Origin: Aphrophora alni
Lineage: Eukaryota > Arthropoda > Insecta > Hemiptera > Aphrophoridae
Assembly: GCA_963513935.1 (NCBI GenBank)
Contig: OY740769.1
Span: 108,603,762 to 108,667,761, forward strand
DNA length: 64,000 nt
Direction of reading: 5' to 3'
Both the position numbers and the translations under genes were made by a program. Under the pieces are notes generated by a model. The model did no database searches, was not told the DNA's origin, and worked only from the letters and a program-made list of their open reading frames with translations. Each line of letters opens with the position of its first letter. Position 1 is the stretch's first letter. Shown here in pieces: positions 36,316 through 47,965 of the stretch.

Positions 36316-37003
36316 GTTTCAGTTGTTATATTCAAAATGGAATTATTTAATCAAATTTTATTTGTGATTGAGTACATTTTTCTTAAAGAGTCTACGATCC
36401 TGAAAAAAATTCATTAAGTGTTTGTCCTTAGTCACAGAATGGCGCCCAATAATTTTAAATTATACAGAAATTTAATATTTGTAAAACAATTAAAATTAAA
36501 TTCCTAAAGAAGAGAAAAGTTACATATTTTTATAATTACTTCTTGTTAAGAGATGATTTTACTTTAGAAGTAGCCTATAATTATGATTTATTTGTATGGT
36601 ACACTAACAATTTGTTGAAATAAAATTATATCTAAAAAAAGATAGTTTATGTCCAGAAACAGTTTTGCGAAATTTATTTACATTTAGTTCACTAGTAGCA
36701 ATTTTAATTACATTTTATGCCATTTCTAAATCAATATTTTTTATAGAACTTTGGTTGCTCCATTCTGTATCATTTGGAGGTTATTTAGTTATATTTACTA
36801 AAAATGAAAATCCAGCCTTTGTGAACAAATAATAATTGTTGTAGTAGATGTCATATTAATATAGTTAAAGTTTATAATTAATTATTTATAAATATTAAAA
36901 TATATTTGTATTTAATATTAATCCTTAACATTAATTTATAAAGTTAATTTTTTTTTCCTTCAACTGTGTTTTAAAATTGATCAGTAATTTTTTTCTTTAT
37001 AAG

Positions 37004-37143
37004 GTACATATCATGAGATCAAGTAAAAGAAAGGTGCTCAAACGTCACTGTGATGACTGGTTTTTAGTATTTACTCCACGGTCTATTGGTGTAATCACAA
37101 GACTTCACATTTGGCATGACTGCACAGGAACAAATTCAGATTG
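37004..37143 (+). CDS. Polycystin-1 family exon 10 of window: PLAT domain, middle
   Basis: The acceptor is tctttataag and the donor is gtgactat. It has 46 codons plus two bases (phase 2 after). VHIMRSSKRKVLKRHCDDWF then LVFTPRSIGVITRLHIWHDC and TGTNSDW. It matches the family pattern 'F-x-R-x-x-x-D-x-F-L-x-x-x-P-x-x-L-G-x-x-x-x-x-x-I-W-H-D-x-x-G'. The exon 9 junction (R|V, phase 0) falls where the PLAT fold expects continuity. Confidence 0.9.
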
Positions 37144-40100
37144 GTGACTATAGTTAAAATTAAGTTAATATTTAATTGTATTTATAAATTAGGGGTTTTA
37201 TAATATGAAAATTTTAATTCTGAACTGAATTATCATTTTCAAACCAAATCTGAAGAGATGAAGTTACAATAGTGATTTTTTGGTTGTATAAAGTAGTAAT
37301 GAAACACATTGAAAAATCCAAATCTTAACTGACATGACAAATTTTAACCCAAACGAAATCCTAAGTCTTTATATAAACTTAATTGTGATATCCACCTTTT
37401 GACTGTACTGTAGTACTTGATTATTAAAACATTTATTACTTCAACATTTTATGATCGATGTCAGTATGCAACAACATTGATTAAATTAGGTTAGAGTTTA
37501 ATAGGGTACATATCCTATTAGTTTAGATTTTGTATGGATAGGAGACACAAGCTTACAAGCCTTCTTTTTATACTCTCTACTGATTGAGAAAGTGAACATT
37601 GTTTATGAAATATTTCAAAACTTTAGTGTTTTTGTGTGTGTGTTTTCTTATTTGTGTACTATTAGGTAATACCAAGGACCACTTTCCAAGGTAAGCCTGT
37701 CTCCATCCATACAAAATCTAATCCATTGGTAAGATTATTAAGAAAAAAATATTATAATTTCCAAATCAATGGATTAGTAAAGCTGGATCGCTTAGTTGGC
37801 CTGCTCAATCACCAGATTTGATACCAAACGATTTCTGGCTATGGGGAATTTTAAAAGAGAGGGTTAACAGCACAAAGGTAGAGATATACAACAATGGAGA
37901 CAAAGGATTTCAGCTGTGGTGAATAGTATTTTATCTGAGATGTGTAGATGTGCAATGAAAACAAAATTCCATCGTTTGCAGATATGTCTCGATAGAAAAG
38001 GGGAAGAATTATAACAATATCTCTGAAGAAATACAGTAATAATTATTACTATACTAAACAACTTTCTACCATAACAATCATAATAAACTTTGTAAATAAC
38101 GCTTTTGAGCACCCAATAAAAATTATTTCTATCAAAGAGTCTTAACATATTTTTGAAGCACTCTGTATATTAATATTTTCTATTCCCACGTCTATTATTT
38201 CAGCCACTAATTTCTATCACCCACTAATATAGTTAATTTGGTGTCTACCTCTAATGTAGCCTCCATATATCCAACACCGAATGACATTTTGCATAAAACT
38301 TGTAGTTTATGTTTTTTGATTTAAAAGAAAGCTACCTGTATAAATTCTTAAAATATTTTTACCAAATTGAAGAAACATTAGAAGAATGCTAAAATGATAG
38401 TGAGGTTGAGGATAATATTTATTTCCTAATTTCAATTTTATTGGCAGGCAGTAAGCTATTGATTGCGTTGTACACATATTTCTTCTGCGTAAAATTTTTA
38501 TTGAAAAAAGTATAATTTGAAACAAAACACCAAGCACTTTGAAACAGTAATTCAAATAAACAAATTCAAACAAGATATAATATTTCCAAGGCTAATAGAA
38601 AATGTTGGTTAAAAATAGGAAAGAATAGTTGTATAGTATATAGACAAATACAAGCAAACTTCAATAATACACAATTGTTTAGTTTGACTCAACTTGTAGA
38701 TAAAATTTAAATAGGTTGAAGAATTGAAAAACCTATTAAATAAATACACATTAACAATTTAAGATCACAATAATATTGAAAGAAAATCAGCTGGTCACAC
38801 ATTGTTACAATCTAATTAGACACCAAGTACCAGTAGTATAATGTAGTACCTTAACACTTTCAATAATATCTTCCCTTTTTTGTTACTTTTATACATATAA
38901 AGTTTTATGTAAATAGTCAAAAATTTAATCAGTTTTGAGTTCTCCGAGTTGTGGTGATTTGCCCACCACAATTCTCCCTACAATTAGGTCTATGATTATT
39001 TATTCACATTTAGCGCTATGAGATTTACCAAATACCAGCATTACAGGGGTAGCAGATAGCTAAGAATATTATCTTGGACATTCCCCCACTCTAAGAGCCA
39101 ACAAGCTGGATCGTGCGGGATTGCAAGCCAGCAATGTGCATCATCCGGCTAATCAACTGGAGCTGTGGAGTTACATTCAGCTTTTTTGAACCTCCATTTC
39201 ACCACTTCAGCTTGAGTATTTCCATAGTGGTAAAACCCTCCCAAATAATGGCACATTAGTCGAAATTGGGTCGGTTCGGTTGACCTTGGGTTAAATGGTG
39301 CTCTAATAATTGGTTTTCCATGAATTAAGGTGTGTTAGAATTGGTTCCTTTAAACTGCCTGGGTTCTTTAACTTTAAACTTAATATATCAGTGGACCAGT
39401 TATCTAATTAATGGTTCTTTATTATTTAATACAACTTGACTATTTCTCTTAGTGTAATATGTGGAATATTTGAATATTGTATAGTTGAAAGGAAGACATG
39501 TGATTGGACCAAGCACAAGTAGGTCAAAGATTTTGATTGGTTGTTGGAGCATGGGGGAAGTGTTGTAAATTAATTTAAAATCTGTAAATTTTTAACTAAA
39601 AAATCCAAGAAGATAATATTGTAAAATACATAGGTTTAGAATGAATTTATAATTAATGTTTTGGTATATTATAATATAAGTGTGTGTATGAATGTAATTA
39701 ACAAAAATTTGCCTTGTTAGTAGATTTTAAATAGATGCTTAGTTTGGAAGCGAGGGAGAGAGTTCAGTTGGTCTGGAAAGTTCAAGAGATTAAGACATAA
39801 TTTTGTTAGAGGATATTTGTGAACAATGTAGTGTTAATGCTTGTAACAGTTGAAAGGAAACATATGAGATGGTAGGATGTGGTTTTAAGAAAGTTAAAAG
39901 GGAACTTTTGAAATAATCAATTGTGTTTGTGAGAGTTGGAAGCCGAGATGTATTTTTGATGGGAAATTTAATAGAACAATGAAAGTGAGAATTTGAACAT
40001 GTGTTTGGTGATAGAACTAAGTGTAAAAACATATTAAAATAAATATTCTTGCTTGTGGACATTAATACTAATGGACAGAGAACTTTTTAAATAAATAAGA

Positions 40101-42704
40101 CTATCGAGTGAGTAAAAAAAAAAAAATGTTTTTCTTTAGAACAATTTAGAGAAGTGTCATGTCCCAGTTTTTTAAGACTTTCTAAATAAACAATGCAGAA
40201 CTATTTTAATAAATAATGAACATTTTGTCAAATCCTTATAAAGGATTTTCATATCATTGTGTATCAGAAGTTGGAGACTGCCCGAGCATTGAGCACTGGA
40301 AGAACTGCGGTTTGGAGACATCCTTAGAATCACAGGACATCAGGATTCATCGCTACGGATATTTTTTTTTTATATAGATGTCGTGGTATAGACATCATAA
40401 ACAATTTATCATGTTAATTATGTGTATTATGAACAGAGTATGATTTTGCTAGATGTATGTGTGTTTTTATATTTTTTAGGATAAATTCAAAATAATTAAT
40501 TTTTTTATACATAATTAAGTCTCCTTTAGAGATACTGAATATTTCTTTTTCAATAATTTAAATTCTTTTGTTGCACATTAAAATGCAAAGTAAGAAATAC
40601 ATAAAACTCAACTTTTTGATTTAAATATAAAGAAGTAGATTCAGATAAAAGATTTTTTTTGAACCAATATTTAATAATAGAATACATTATTATCATTTAT
40701 GTTTTTTAATTTTATTTGTAATATGAAATATTATTTTAATAAATATTTTATGTACAATTTCAGCAGAATAAGACTTTGAATCTCTTAATTATCACCCATT
40801 GCAAAGTACCTCTTAAAAAGAACCTTTGACCTCGAGAGAGTATAAATTCAATTTTCTTTATATTTTCAAAATTGGTGACTCAATTCCACCTGGCGCCCAT
40901 AAGCTGAGCAATCTATTTAAATTCATTTTTTAAAATTAATATTAGATAACAAAAGTTTTAATTTATTCAATTATTACAATTGTCGCACTAACGTGTGACA
41001 ATTAGTAAATGTACTATTAAATTCTTTCAATAGTTCTCATATATATACTAATTACAAATATTTTAATCGTCTTAATTACTAAATATCCAGAATTTAATTG
41101 TTGTGACTCACAGATCTGATTCTACGTTATACTTTATAATGACTTGTCTCTGAAATAATTACAAGGTTTATATACAAAGCTTGTTCACCCTGTTTGCCAC
41201 TCTTATGGATGCTCATCGGAAGTCTCAATTCTCCTATGAAGCTCTTACTCGCCAAGTCTGTCTGGCTATCTTCAAGAATTCCTGCTGCACCTTCCCTTGA
41301 TCAATCTTGGCCCACTGACCAAGTTTTCTTCCACCCAAGGGTTTATATATCATTGTAGCATCAATAACGTCTGCCTTGCTTGCAAGGTAAGCAATTTCAT
41401 AATTTTTCCAGGTCTGTCACAATAATTGTTGTCATACTGGTTTCTTAAAGAGAACTTAGACAATATTCCTAACTAAAACTATCTTAATTCCTAATAGGTG
41501 TATAGTCTAATGTGTAGTAGCCTATTTTGAGCTAGTGTCTATGTTTGGATCACTATATTATTAGAGTCAATCTATATTGGCTAGAGATAGGTATATACAT
41601 TAGTTATACCTAATGTTGTATTAATATTTAGAATAAACAGTTTAGTTTTTAGTTGCTCTTCAGTACTGGCTGACTGAGCTATGTTTAGTTGTAAATTTAT
41701 AAGCCTGGGGCTGATATCATTGTACCAAACAAGTTCTTAAAAATTCACACCTCACAGCACAAATAACATTAATCATAGTTTATCCCCCATCTCCTCCAAA
41801 AAAGGCTAATGTTACCGCAGGATTACTGATCATTTGCATTTTTGTATATATATATATATATAACCTTATTTCATGTTTGACAAAGGTCCAATTTGTGTTT
41901 TCAGTGTTTTATAGAATCTGTTTTAATATTGGATTTTAATTGATTAATTATTGTTTTAAACTATGATATATGAGGTCTACTGTGTTAATTTATGTATCTT
42001 ATTGTTATTGTATAATTACTTTATTATTTTAATTGTTATTGTTGACTAAGCTATACAAAAGTGTTTTAGCCTACAGAGAAAACGTAAATAAAATGAAATG
42101 GTTTTGTTTCCTATATTTTTATTCAATCTATACACATAAGTATAATTAATACAAACAGATTTTCAATTGTACCTATTCCTCTAAACTAACCTAACCTATG
42201 CTAATTTCTACACCATAGATTAAAAATCGAGGAAATTGAAATTTTTATTTCAAATCATATTTTAAATTTGAAAACTTAAGCCTACCGATTTGCAAAAATA
42301 TAATATTCTATAGTTACCTGATGGTATGTTGACTAATTTCTTTTTCTTCTTCTTTTTATTTCGAGTTTTTTTACCTATCATCAGATCTAAATTACAATAG
42401 TTTTATACTTTAAAAAAAAATGTAGTTTCCTCCGAATGGTTAAATTGGGGTCATTTAATATTAGTTGCCTATAAGTACAAAATATACATAAATTACAAAC
42501 TAAAACAATTATAACCACCCTCATTTGGAGTAGAAATTGACAATTTTATTCTGAATCTGGCGTTGGGCAATTAACCATGAAACTGCAGTAATCAAAAGAA
42601 GAAAATATGATTAGTCAAGAAACCATTAGGTAACTATAGAGATAATACATATTGCAAAATTAAATTCAACATCCTAAATCACTTTCTTTAACATTTTATT
42701 TTAG
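37144..42704. other. Intron 10 (5.6 kb)
   Basis: Begins with a Tc1/mariner-like fragment (37700-38160). 38170-42700 is mostly AT-rich; somewhat GC-richer patches near 39060-39330 and 41180-41400 have no readable protein or paired ends. Confidence 0.65.
37700..38160 (+). pseudogene. Tc1/mariner superfamily transposase C-terminal fragment
   Basis: WPAQSPDLIPNDFWLWG (near 37797) carries the third catalytic Asp region typical of IS630/Tc1/mariner transposases ('W-P-x-R-S-P-D-L-x-P-x-D-F-x-L-W-G'). It is followed by ILKERVNSTKVE and further degraded text. The sequence ends near 38155 in gaagcactctgta, next to TA, like the 3' end of the cagggtgtttc-type ends seen at 25.5 kb. The N-terminal two thirds are absent. 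Confidence 0.8.
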
Positions 42705-42920
42705 GTATTGTACAAAGATTGTTGTTTACGACTTGCTTATGAAAAAGGACTATTATTTTCCTTGTAACTTATGGCTTTCAATTAATGAAGAAAATGAATA
42801 TCCTGAAGCAATCTTGTATCCATTGGATACTACTGAGGTTTTACGAAGAGACAAAATGGCATTTGATAATGCACTTTTTGGTTTCAGAGAGACACATCTC
42901 TTTATTAGCATCTTCTTAAG
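42705..42920 (+). CDS. Polycystin-1 family exon 11 of window: end of PLAT and linker to TM2
   Basis: The acceptor is tattttag and the donor is gtaagtaa. The first base completes the TG|G Trp codon. The frame YCTKIVVYDLLMKKDYYFPC NLWLS completes PLAT (W-Y-x-x-x-x-V-x-D-L, then C-x-x-W-L). After it comes a linker with EVLRRDKMAFDNALFGFRET and HLFISIFLR, matching the 'F-x-x-x-L-x-D-x-H-L-W-x-S-x-F-x-R' segment before TM2. It ends in a split Arg codon (AG|), phase 2. Confidence 0.92.
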
Positions 42921-43482
42921 GTAAGTAAAAACATTTTGTTATTAATTTTGCTTTAGTAAATATCTATTACAGAAATTTGTCAAAACTGTTTGTATTAGAA
43001 ACATTTACCATGTTTCTTCTTTTTTTAAAATATACATTGTTACGATATTTTCTTATCCTATAGCAAGTGGCAGCTTGTGACCCAATAATTAGGCGAAGAA
43101 CATATTTCCACTATTTGTTATCTATGATTTACCGCCAGAAATCTTTGAATTTTTCTTTTTCAGTTTATATGTTCATATAACCAATTTCACTACACGTGTT
43201 TTGGACATTATCGTCCATTGCTGGGTGATAAACACTTAAATTAAAACATTCAACATAAAAAACAAGTATCCACATAATACTCACACACAACGAAACACAA
43301 TATTTTATTTTACATTAATGTCTCAGCGCTTGCGCTATATAGTTTACTGTGCATTGGTTACCATACATATGGTAGTCAATCTGTTTATTACCTCGAAGGT
43401 GTGGTTTGCATCAAACTGTTTCTTATCATTCAACAATCCATTTGGTTTCTGCATCTCGCCGCGATAAATCTGGTACTCTTCC

Positions 43483-44390
43483 ATGCGGTTCATATAGTTG
43501 CCCTTTTTACATTTTTGTAGTATTTGCATGTTTATCATATTTATGATCACAATATATCAAGTGCTCCGCAAACTTGGATTTTTCAGAATGTTTTAACGCT
43601 TGAATATGTTCTTTATATCGTGTTTTAAACGAGGGCCCTGTCTGTCCCACGTAAAATTTATTACGTAAACTACAGTGCAATCTCTATACACCAGTATTTG
43701 TGTATTTATCCTGATTATCGGTTACATCCTACTTAGTATTTGGTTCAGGTTGGAATTGGTTTTGTATGCTATTTTGTAACCCTGTTGTCTGAATATATTA
43801 GCTATTGTGTATTTGAATTTGGGGTTGTGTTGTATTGTTACGAACTTGTTGTCCTTTTTTGCTATATTCGTAGTGCTATTTCTCTCTTGTTTCATTTTTT
43901 TTTTTTTTAGTATATCATCTATTATTCTTGGTTTGTATCCATTTTGGTGTGCAATTTGTTTTATTATGTTAAATTCCTCGATGTAATCGGCTTCTTCCAT
44001 AGGAACTGATATTAATCTGTTTACCATGTGGTTGTAGGCTGCCATTTTGTGTGTAATCGGATGGTTGGATGTTATGTGAATGGCTGGTCAGTGTTTGTAT
44101 GTTTTCTTAAAATTTTGAATGTATGTTTCCCCTCTAGTCTTGAAATTGTCAGGTCCAGATAGTTTTATGCATTATTTTGTTCAGCTTCATGTGTAAATTT
44201 TATGTTTGGGTGTATATTGTTCATGTAAGTATTTAGTTCCTGGATCTGTCTAATTACTACCTCCGAACAACATTATTACATCACCACCATATCTGTGATA
44301 ATATATTATGCTGTGACAGAATTTGTTTTGTTTATCCTGAATGAAGTTGTATTCAAAGTGGTTGAGGAATGAAGCAATAGAAATAATACA
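43483..44390 (-). pseudogene. Penelope RT (C-terminal part) and GIY-YIG endonuclease remnant
   Basis: Reading 5' to 3' on the minus strand: SFLNHFEYNFIQDKQNKF, then a degenerate catalytic box YYHRYGGDVIMLFGG (Y-V-D-D expected), then MAAYNHMVNRLISVPMEEAD and the YKPRIIDDILKKKK linker. Then in shifted frame GVYRLHCSLRNKFYVGQTGP with SFKTRYKEHIQALKHSEKS and KFAEHL, a clear GIY-YIG nuclease of Penelope type. Frameshifts separate the blocks. Confidence 0.85.
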
Positions 44391-44754
44391 AGACAACTTA
44401 AGCAAGCACAATAAATTAAGTGCACCGGAAATCACAGAAACCATCAATTACATTAAGGAAATTACAAGACAGAATTATTTTCAACATAACAGACAGTACT
44501 ATATCCAGTCTAAAGGAGTCCCGATGGGTTCTCCTTTATCGGGATTCTTAACTGAAACATTCCTCAACCACTTTGTAAACAACATCATTCTGGAAGAGCA
44601 CCAGATTTATCGCGGCGAGATGCAAAACCCAAATGGATTGTTGAATGATAAGAAACAGTTTGATGCAACCCACACCTTCGAGGTAATAAACAGATTGACT
44701 ACGATATGCATGGTAACCAATGCACAGTATATAGCGCCAGCGCTGAGACATTAA
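44341..44754 (+). pseudogene. Penelope RT fragment, internally deleted copy
   Basis: The open frame holds NEAIEIIQDNLSKHNKLSAP, then QNYFQHNRQYYIQSKGVPMG, then SPLSGFLTETFLNHF, the RT motif 'Y-x-Q-x-x-G-x-P-M-G-S-P-L-S'. It jumps directly to the element tail (EEHQIYRGEMQNPNGLLNDK), skipping the catalytic YVDD and the GIY-YIG domain. The open frame therefore does not mean a working enzyme. Confidence 0.85.
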
Positions 44755-45720
44755 TGTAAAATAAAATATTGTGTTTCGTTGTGTGTGAGTGATATGTGGA
44801 TACTTGTATTTTATGTTGAATGTTTTAATTAAGTGTTTTATCAACCGATGATGGACGATAATGTAATAGTGAAATTGGTTATATGAACATATAAACTGAA
44901 AAAGAAGAAAATTTCAAGGAATTCTGGCAGTAAGTCACAGATAACAAATAGTTATTCAAGCATATCTAGTTGCTCTAGACCATCAACATAAATATTTCTA
45001 TTGCCTATTACATTGTAGGTACTTCTGAGCTGAAGATACTATATTATGGTGCTTCTCATCTAGTTGGATCTAAGCTTGATTATATAGGTATTTTTATGAG
45101 CCTAAAAACAATCTCGATAAATACTGTACAAGAAAATGGCGAACTGACAGTTACAGTACAGACAAAGCGAAGCAAACTGGTCTGAAACAACTGCTGAGCT
45201 CACCCAGGCTCGCCGAATACTTAGTACTTCAATACACTAGGCTTACTGCATTGTTGAACCACAACTTACGTACAACCGCATTTCCACCGATAATAACGTA
45301 AAACAAATTTATTATGTATGTACAGGTACATAATATATATCTATACTATATATCTATGATGGTGCCAGACCATCGGGCATTCCGGACCATTGAATGACGG
45401 GCTATTGGAAGTCTACTGTAATATTAACCTGTTCTTGCACCTGAAGTGGTTTCTTTCCAATGATAGTATCAAAAGAGCAAGGGTGGATTGGTTGTCTCCA
45501 CAGGCAAATTCGTTTACTGATGAGCGAGTATAGAAATTGTTTTTCCATTACAATAAATGCTTAAATCTTTTTAAAAATCTATATAGAAAAATAGTTCTTT
45601 ATACATGCAATAGATCATATCATTAACTTAAGACTTACATTCCAACATTATAGCTAAATGTAACATTAGGATCAGATTCAAAGATGTTAGGTAATATAAA
45701 ATGGAAACAATGACAATATT

Positions 45721-46545
45721 TATATTGTTCTAATCAATTTATAAATTCCTCAATAGAGTCAAAAAGCCATCCAGCAAAAATGTATGTAGGGCTCTCCTGA
45801 ACCATCCCAACTTCGGCAACTGCCCTGATGTGGTCTGGTAGTCTATTAAATAAAATAGCTGTAATAATTTGGAGAGTTTTCCAAAGTTTTGAACAGGGAA
45901 TGGGATATTTAAATAAGTCCTTATTTCATATGAGATATCTGTGCTCATGAGATTGGACATTTAGAAAAGTTACTCTTAATTTGCAAAATGGTTGTAAGTA
46001 TAAATATACAGGCTAGTGGCAATATTTTAAATTTGTTTTAAATTGACTTATAGGAAACTATTACAGTGTCCCATTGTTCATCAAATTTTCTTTTGAAGTC
46101 GAAAAACTCGTATACTGTCCGTGAAGTTTTTCCAAAAAAACAACACCATATGAAAGATGTGAAAAAATATACCCATGTTATACCGTCCTGAGTGTTTCCA
46201 AATCAACAGGTCGTGATAACCCCAAGATAGCATGTTAGACTTTGGTTAATTTATTGACAACCTGCTCAACTTGTTGATACCAAGTTTCAATACCCAGGGC
46301 TTTAGTTGCTTCAACCACTTGACCCAGGTGGGTTAAAAAACTGATATCAGAATGGGCAATTCATGTATAGTTATTGTAAAAATTAATTAATTGAGTTTTA
46401 GTGGGGTTTGAATAAGCCCATTGGTTTTGAACCATTTATTCATGGACCAAATTTTCTGCTCCAGAATATAACATGGAGTATCACAATCTCGGTGGGACAC
46501 TACTGTATTTGTGTCATCTGTCAAGATGTTACTGAGTTGGGATCA
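45721..46545 (-). pseudogene. Non-LTR retrotransposon (LINE) RT C-terminus and 3' end
   Basis: Minus-strand text in order: ILTDDTNTVV (degraded A-D-D box), IWSMNKWFKTNGLIQTPLKL, VDLETLRTV, HGYIFSHLSYGVVF, LFNRLPDHIRAV and the terminal helix ending DSIEEFIN. This is the classic thumb and tail of Jockey/CR1-like LINEs. Stops and frameshifts are frequent; 5' truncated. Confidence 0.85.
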
Positions 46546-46656
46546 TTTAAATGTCTATAATCTACAATGTAAAAATCAATGTTTTTGAAATAAATTAATA
46601 AATGATATTATTTATAATACAGCTAAACTTTACTTCTAAACACACTTTCTACCATT

Positions 46657-46659
<3 letters not shown>

Positions 46660-46700
<41 letters not shown>
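46660..46700. repeat. (TA)n microsatellite
   Basis: Uninterrupted TA run. Confidence 0.93.
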
Positions 46701-46703
<3 letters not shown>

Positions 46704-47449
46704 AATAATGTATACAACATAATTAATTTAACACTTATGTTTTATATATAGTCATATTTTCAGCGATAAAATTACATTTTTTATAAATTAATAATTAAGA
46801 TTGTAAAATTTGTAAATCCATTATTTTGCTTTAAACACACTTACACTTTATATTTGACTGTAAACTAGTAACCAGTTGACCAGTATTGTAACAGTTGTGC
46901 ATAATATGATTATCAGATTTATTTATCCAGTTGGTAGACAAAATATTGGCTCCCCTCCTACAACCAACAATGCCCACCATTACCATAACCACCATTCTAC
47001 TTAAGACTATGTTACACTACTTCAGCTGATGGGACATTCAACTACTTTGAAAATTTTTTCACTCGGACTTCTCTGTTCTTAGTTCTTTCACATCTGATAT
47101 ATTGAATTAATAATTTAAAAATATACTCTCAAAAACTCTAATAATTTAAATTTTTTGATATTTCAGATGCAAAAATTTTGTTTACATCTAGAACTACATT
47201 ATTGTTTGAAATATAGATGAAAATTCCTTACCTATCGATCCACCCCTGCCTGTAACATGACATACGTTGTTTTCATTAGGTCTAATATTATTTATTAACG
47301 GAATAAGTTTAAACAGATCAAACAAGATTTTAACAGTAGTTCAAGTTTATCTTTTAAAACTTTAATGAAAATAGTTTACACTTTTTTATCTTACTTATTA
47401 GTTTTTTGATATAACAATATTGACTAATTAAATATTAAAATTATTGCAG

Positions 47450-47553
47450 ACATCCACGCAGTTCTTTTACAAGAAGTCAACGACTTAGTACAGTAGTATG
47501 TTTGACAATGTTGACAATGTTAACCAGCATCATGTTTTATGGTGTTGCAGATG
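47450..47553 (+). CDS. Polycystin-1 family exon 12 of window: TM2
   Basis: The acceptor is attattgcag and the donor is gtaaatat. After the split Arg it reads HPRSSFTRSQRLSTVVCL then TMLTMLTSIMFYGVADG. 'P-x-S-x-F-T-R-x-Q-R-L' followed by a hydrophobic helix ending MFYG is one of the most conserved stretches of polycystin-1 proteins. It ends one base into a codon (phase 1). Confidence 0.93.
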
Positions 47554-47927
47554 GTAAATATATTTTAAAAATTGTATGATTTAAATCTTGTATGTCTTAA
47601 ACTTTATTTCATAAAATAAAAAAATAAAAACCAATGTAATAAAAAAGTTTCTGATGCTTTGAAGTATAACTAATTGAATGAGTTTGAAATAAACAGTTGT
47701 TAATGTTCTAATTCCAAAAAAATAAGTCCTATGATTGTATTTTATTATTATCAACAACATTCAAATTTATGACAATTTATCTTTTATTATATGTATTATC
47801 ATTATCAACACAAGTCAGGTTGAATATTAAAATCAACTTAACTTTAATAATTATAATTTTAAAATCTTAGGATTAATTTTTTAAATGCTCCAACTATTTA
47901 TATTTTTATTTTTAAATATATAGCTAA

Positions 47928-47965
<38 letters not shown>

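Larger units (their letters stand above)
31568..37003. other. Intron 9 (5.4 kb)
   Basis: Contains repeat family 1 copy B (35300-36170) and a short ATGT microsatellite near 36290. The remainder (31570-35290) is AT-rich; no coding text or transposon ends recognised. Confidence 0.7.
43111..44952. mobile_element. Head-to-head pair of Penelope-like elements
   Basis: Near-identical inverted arms, 43111-43482 (minus sense) and 44592-44952 (plus sense), each carry the same element 3' end. Between them lie minus-strand RT plus GIY-YIG remnants and a plus-strand RT fragment. A shorter inverted match (gtggttgaggaat near 44358 / attcctcaaccac near 44562) marks the breakpoint: the plus copy holds the upstream RT part and the minus copy the downstream RT part. 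Both are inactive. Confidence 0.85.
42921..47449. other. Intron 11 (4.5 kb)
   Basis: Contains head-to-head Penelope copies, a LINE tail and a TA microsatellite (separate entries). The stretch 44955-45720 has no recognised content. Confidence 0.75.
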
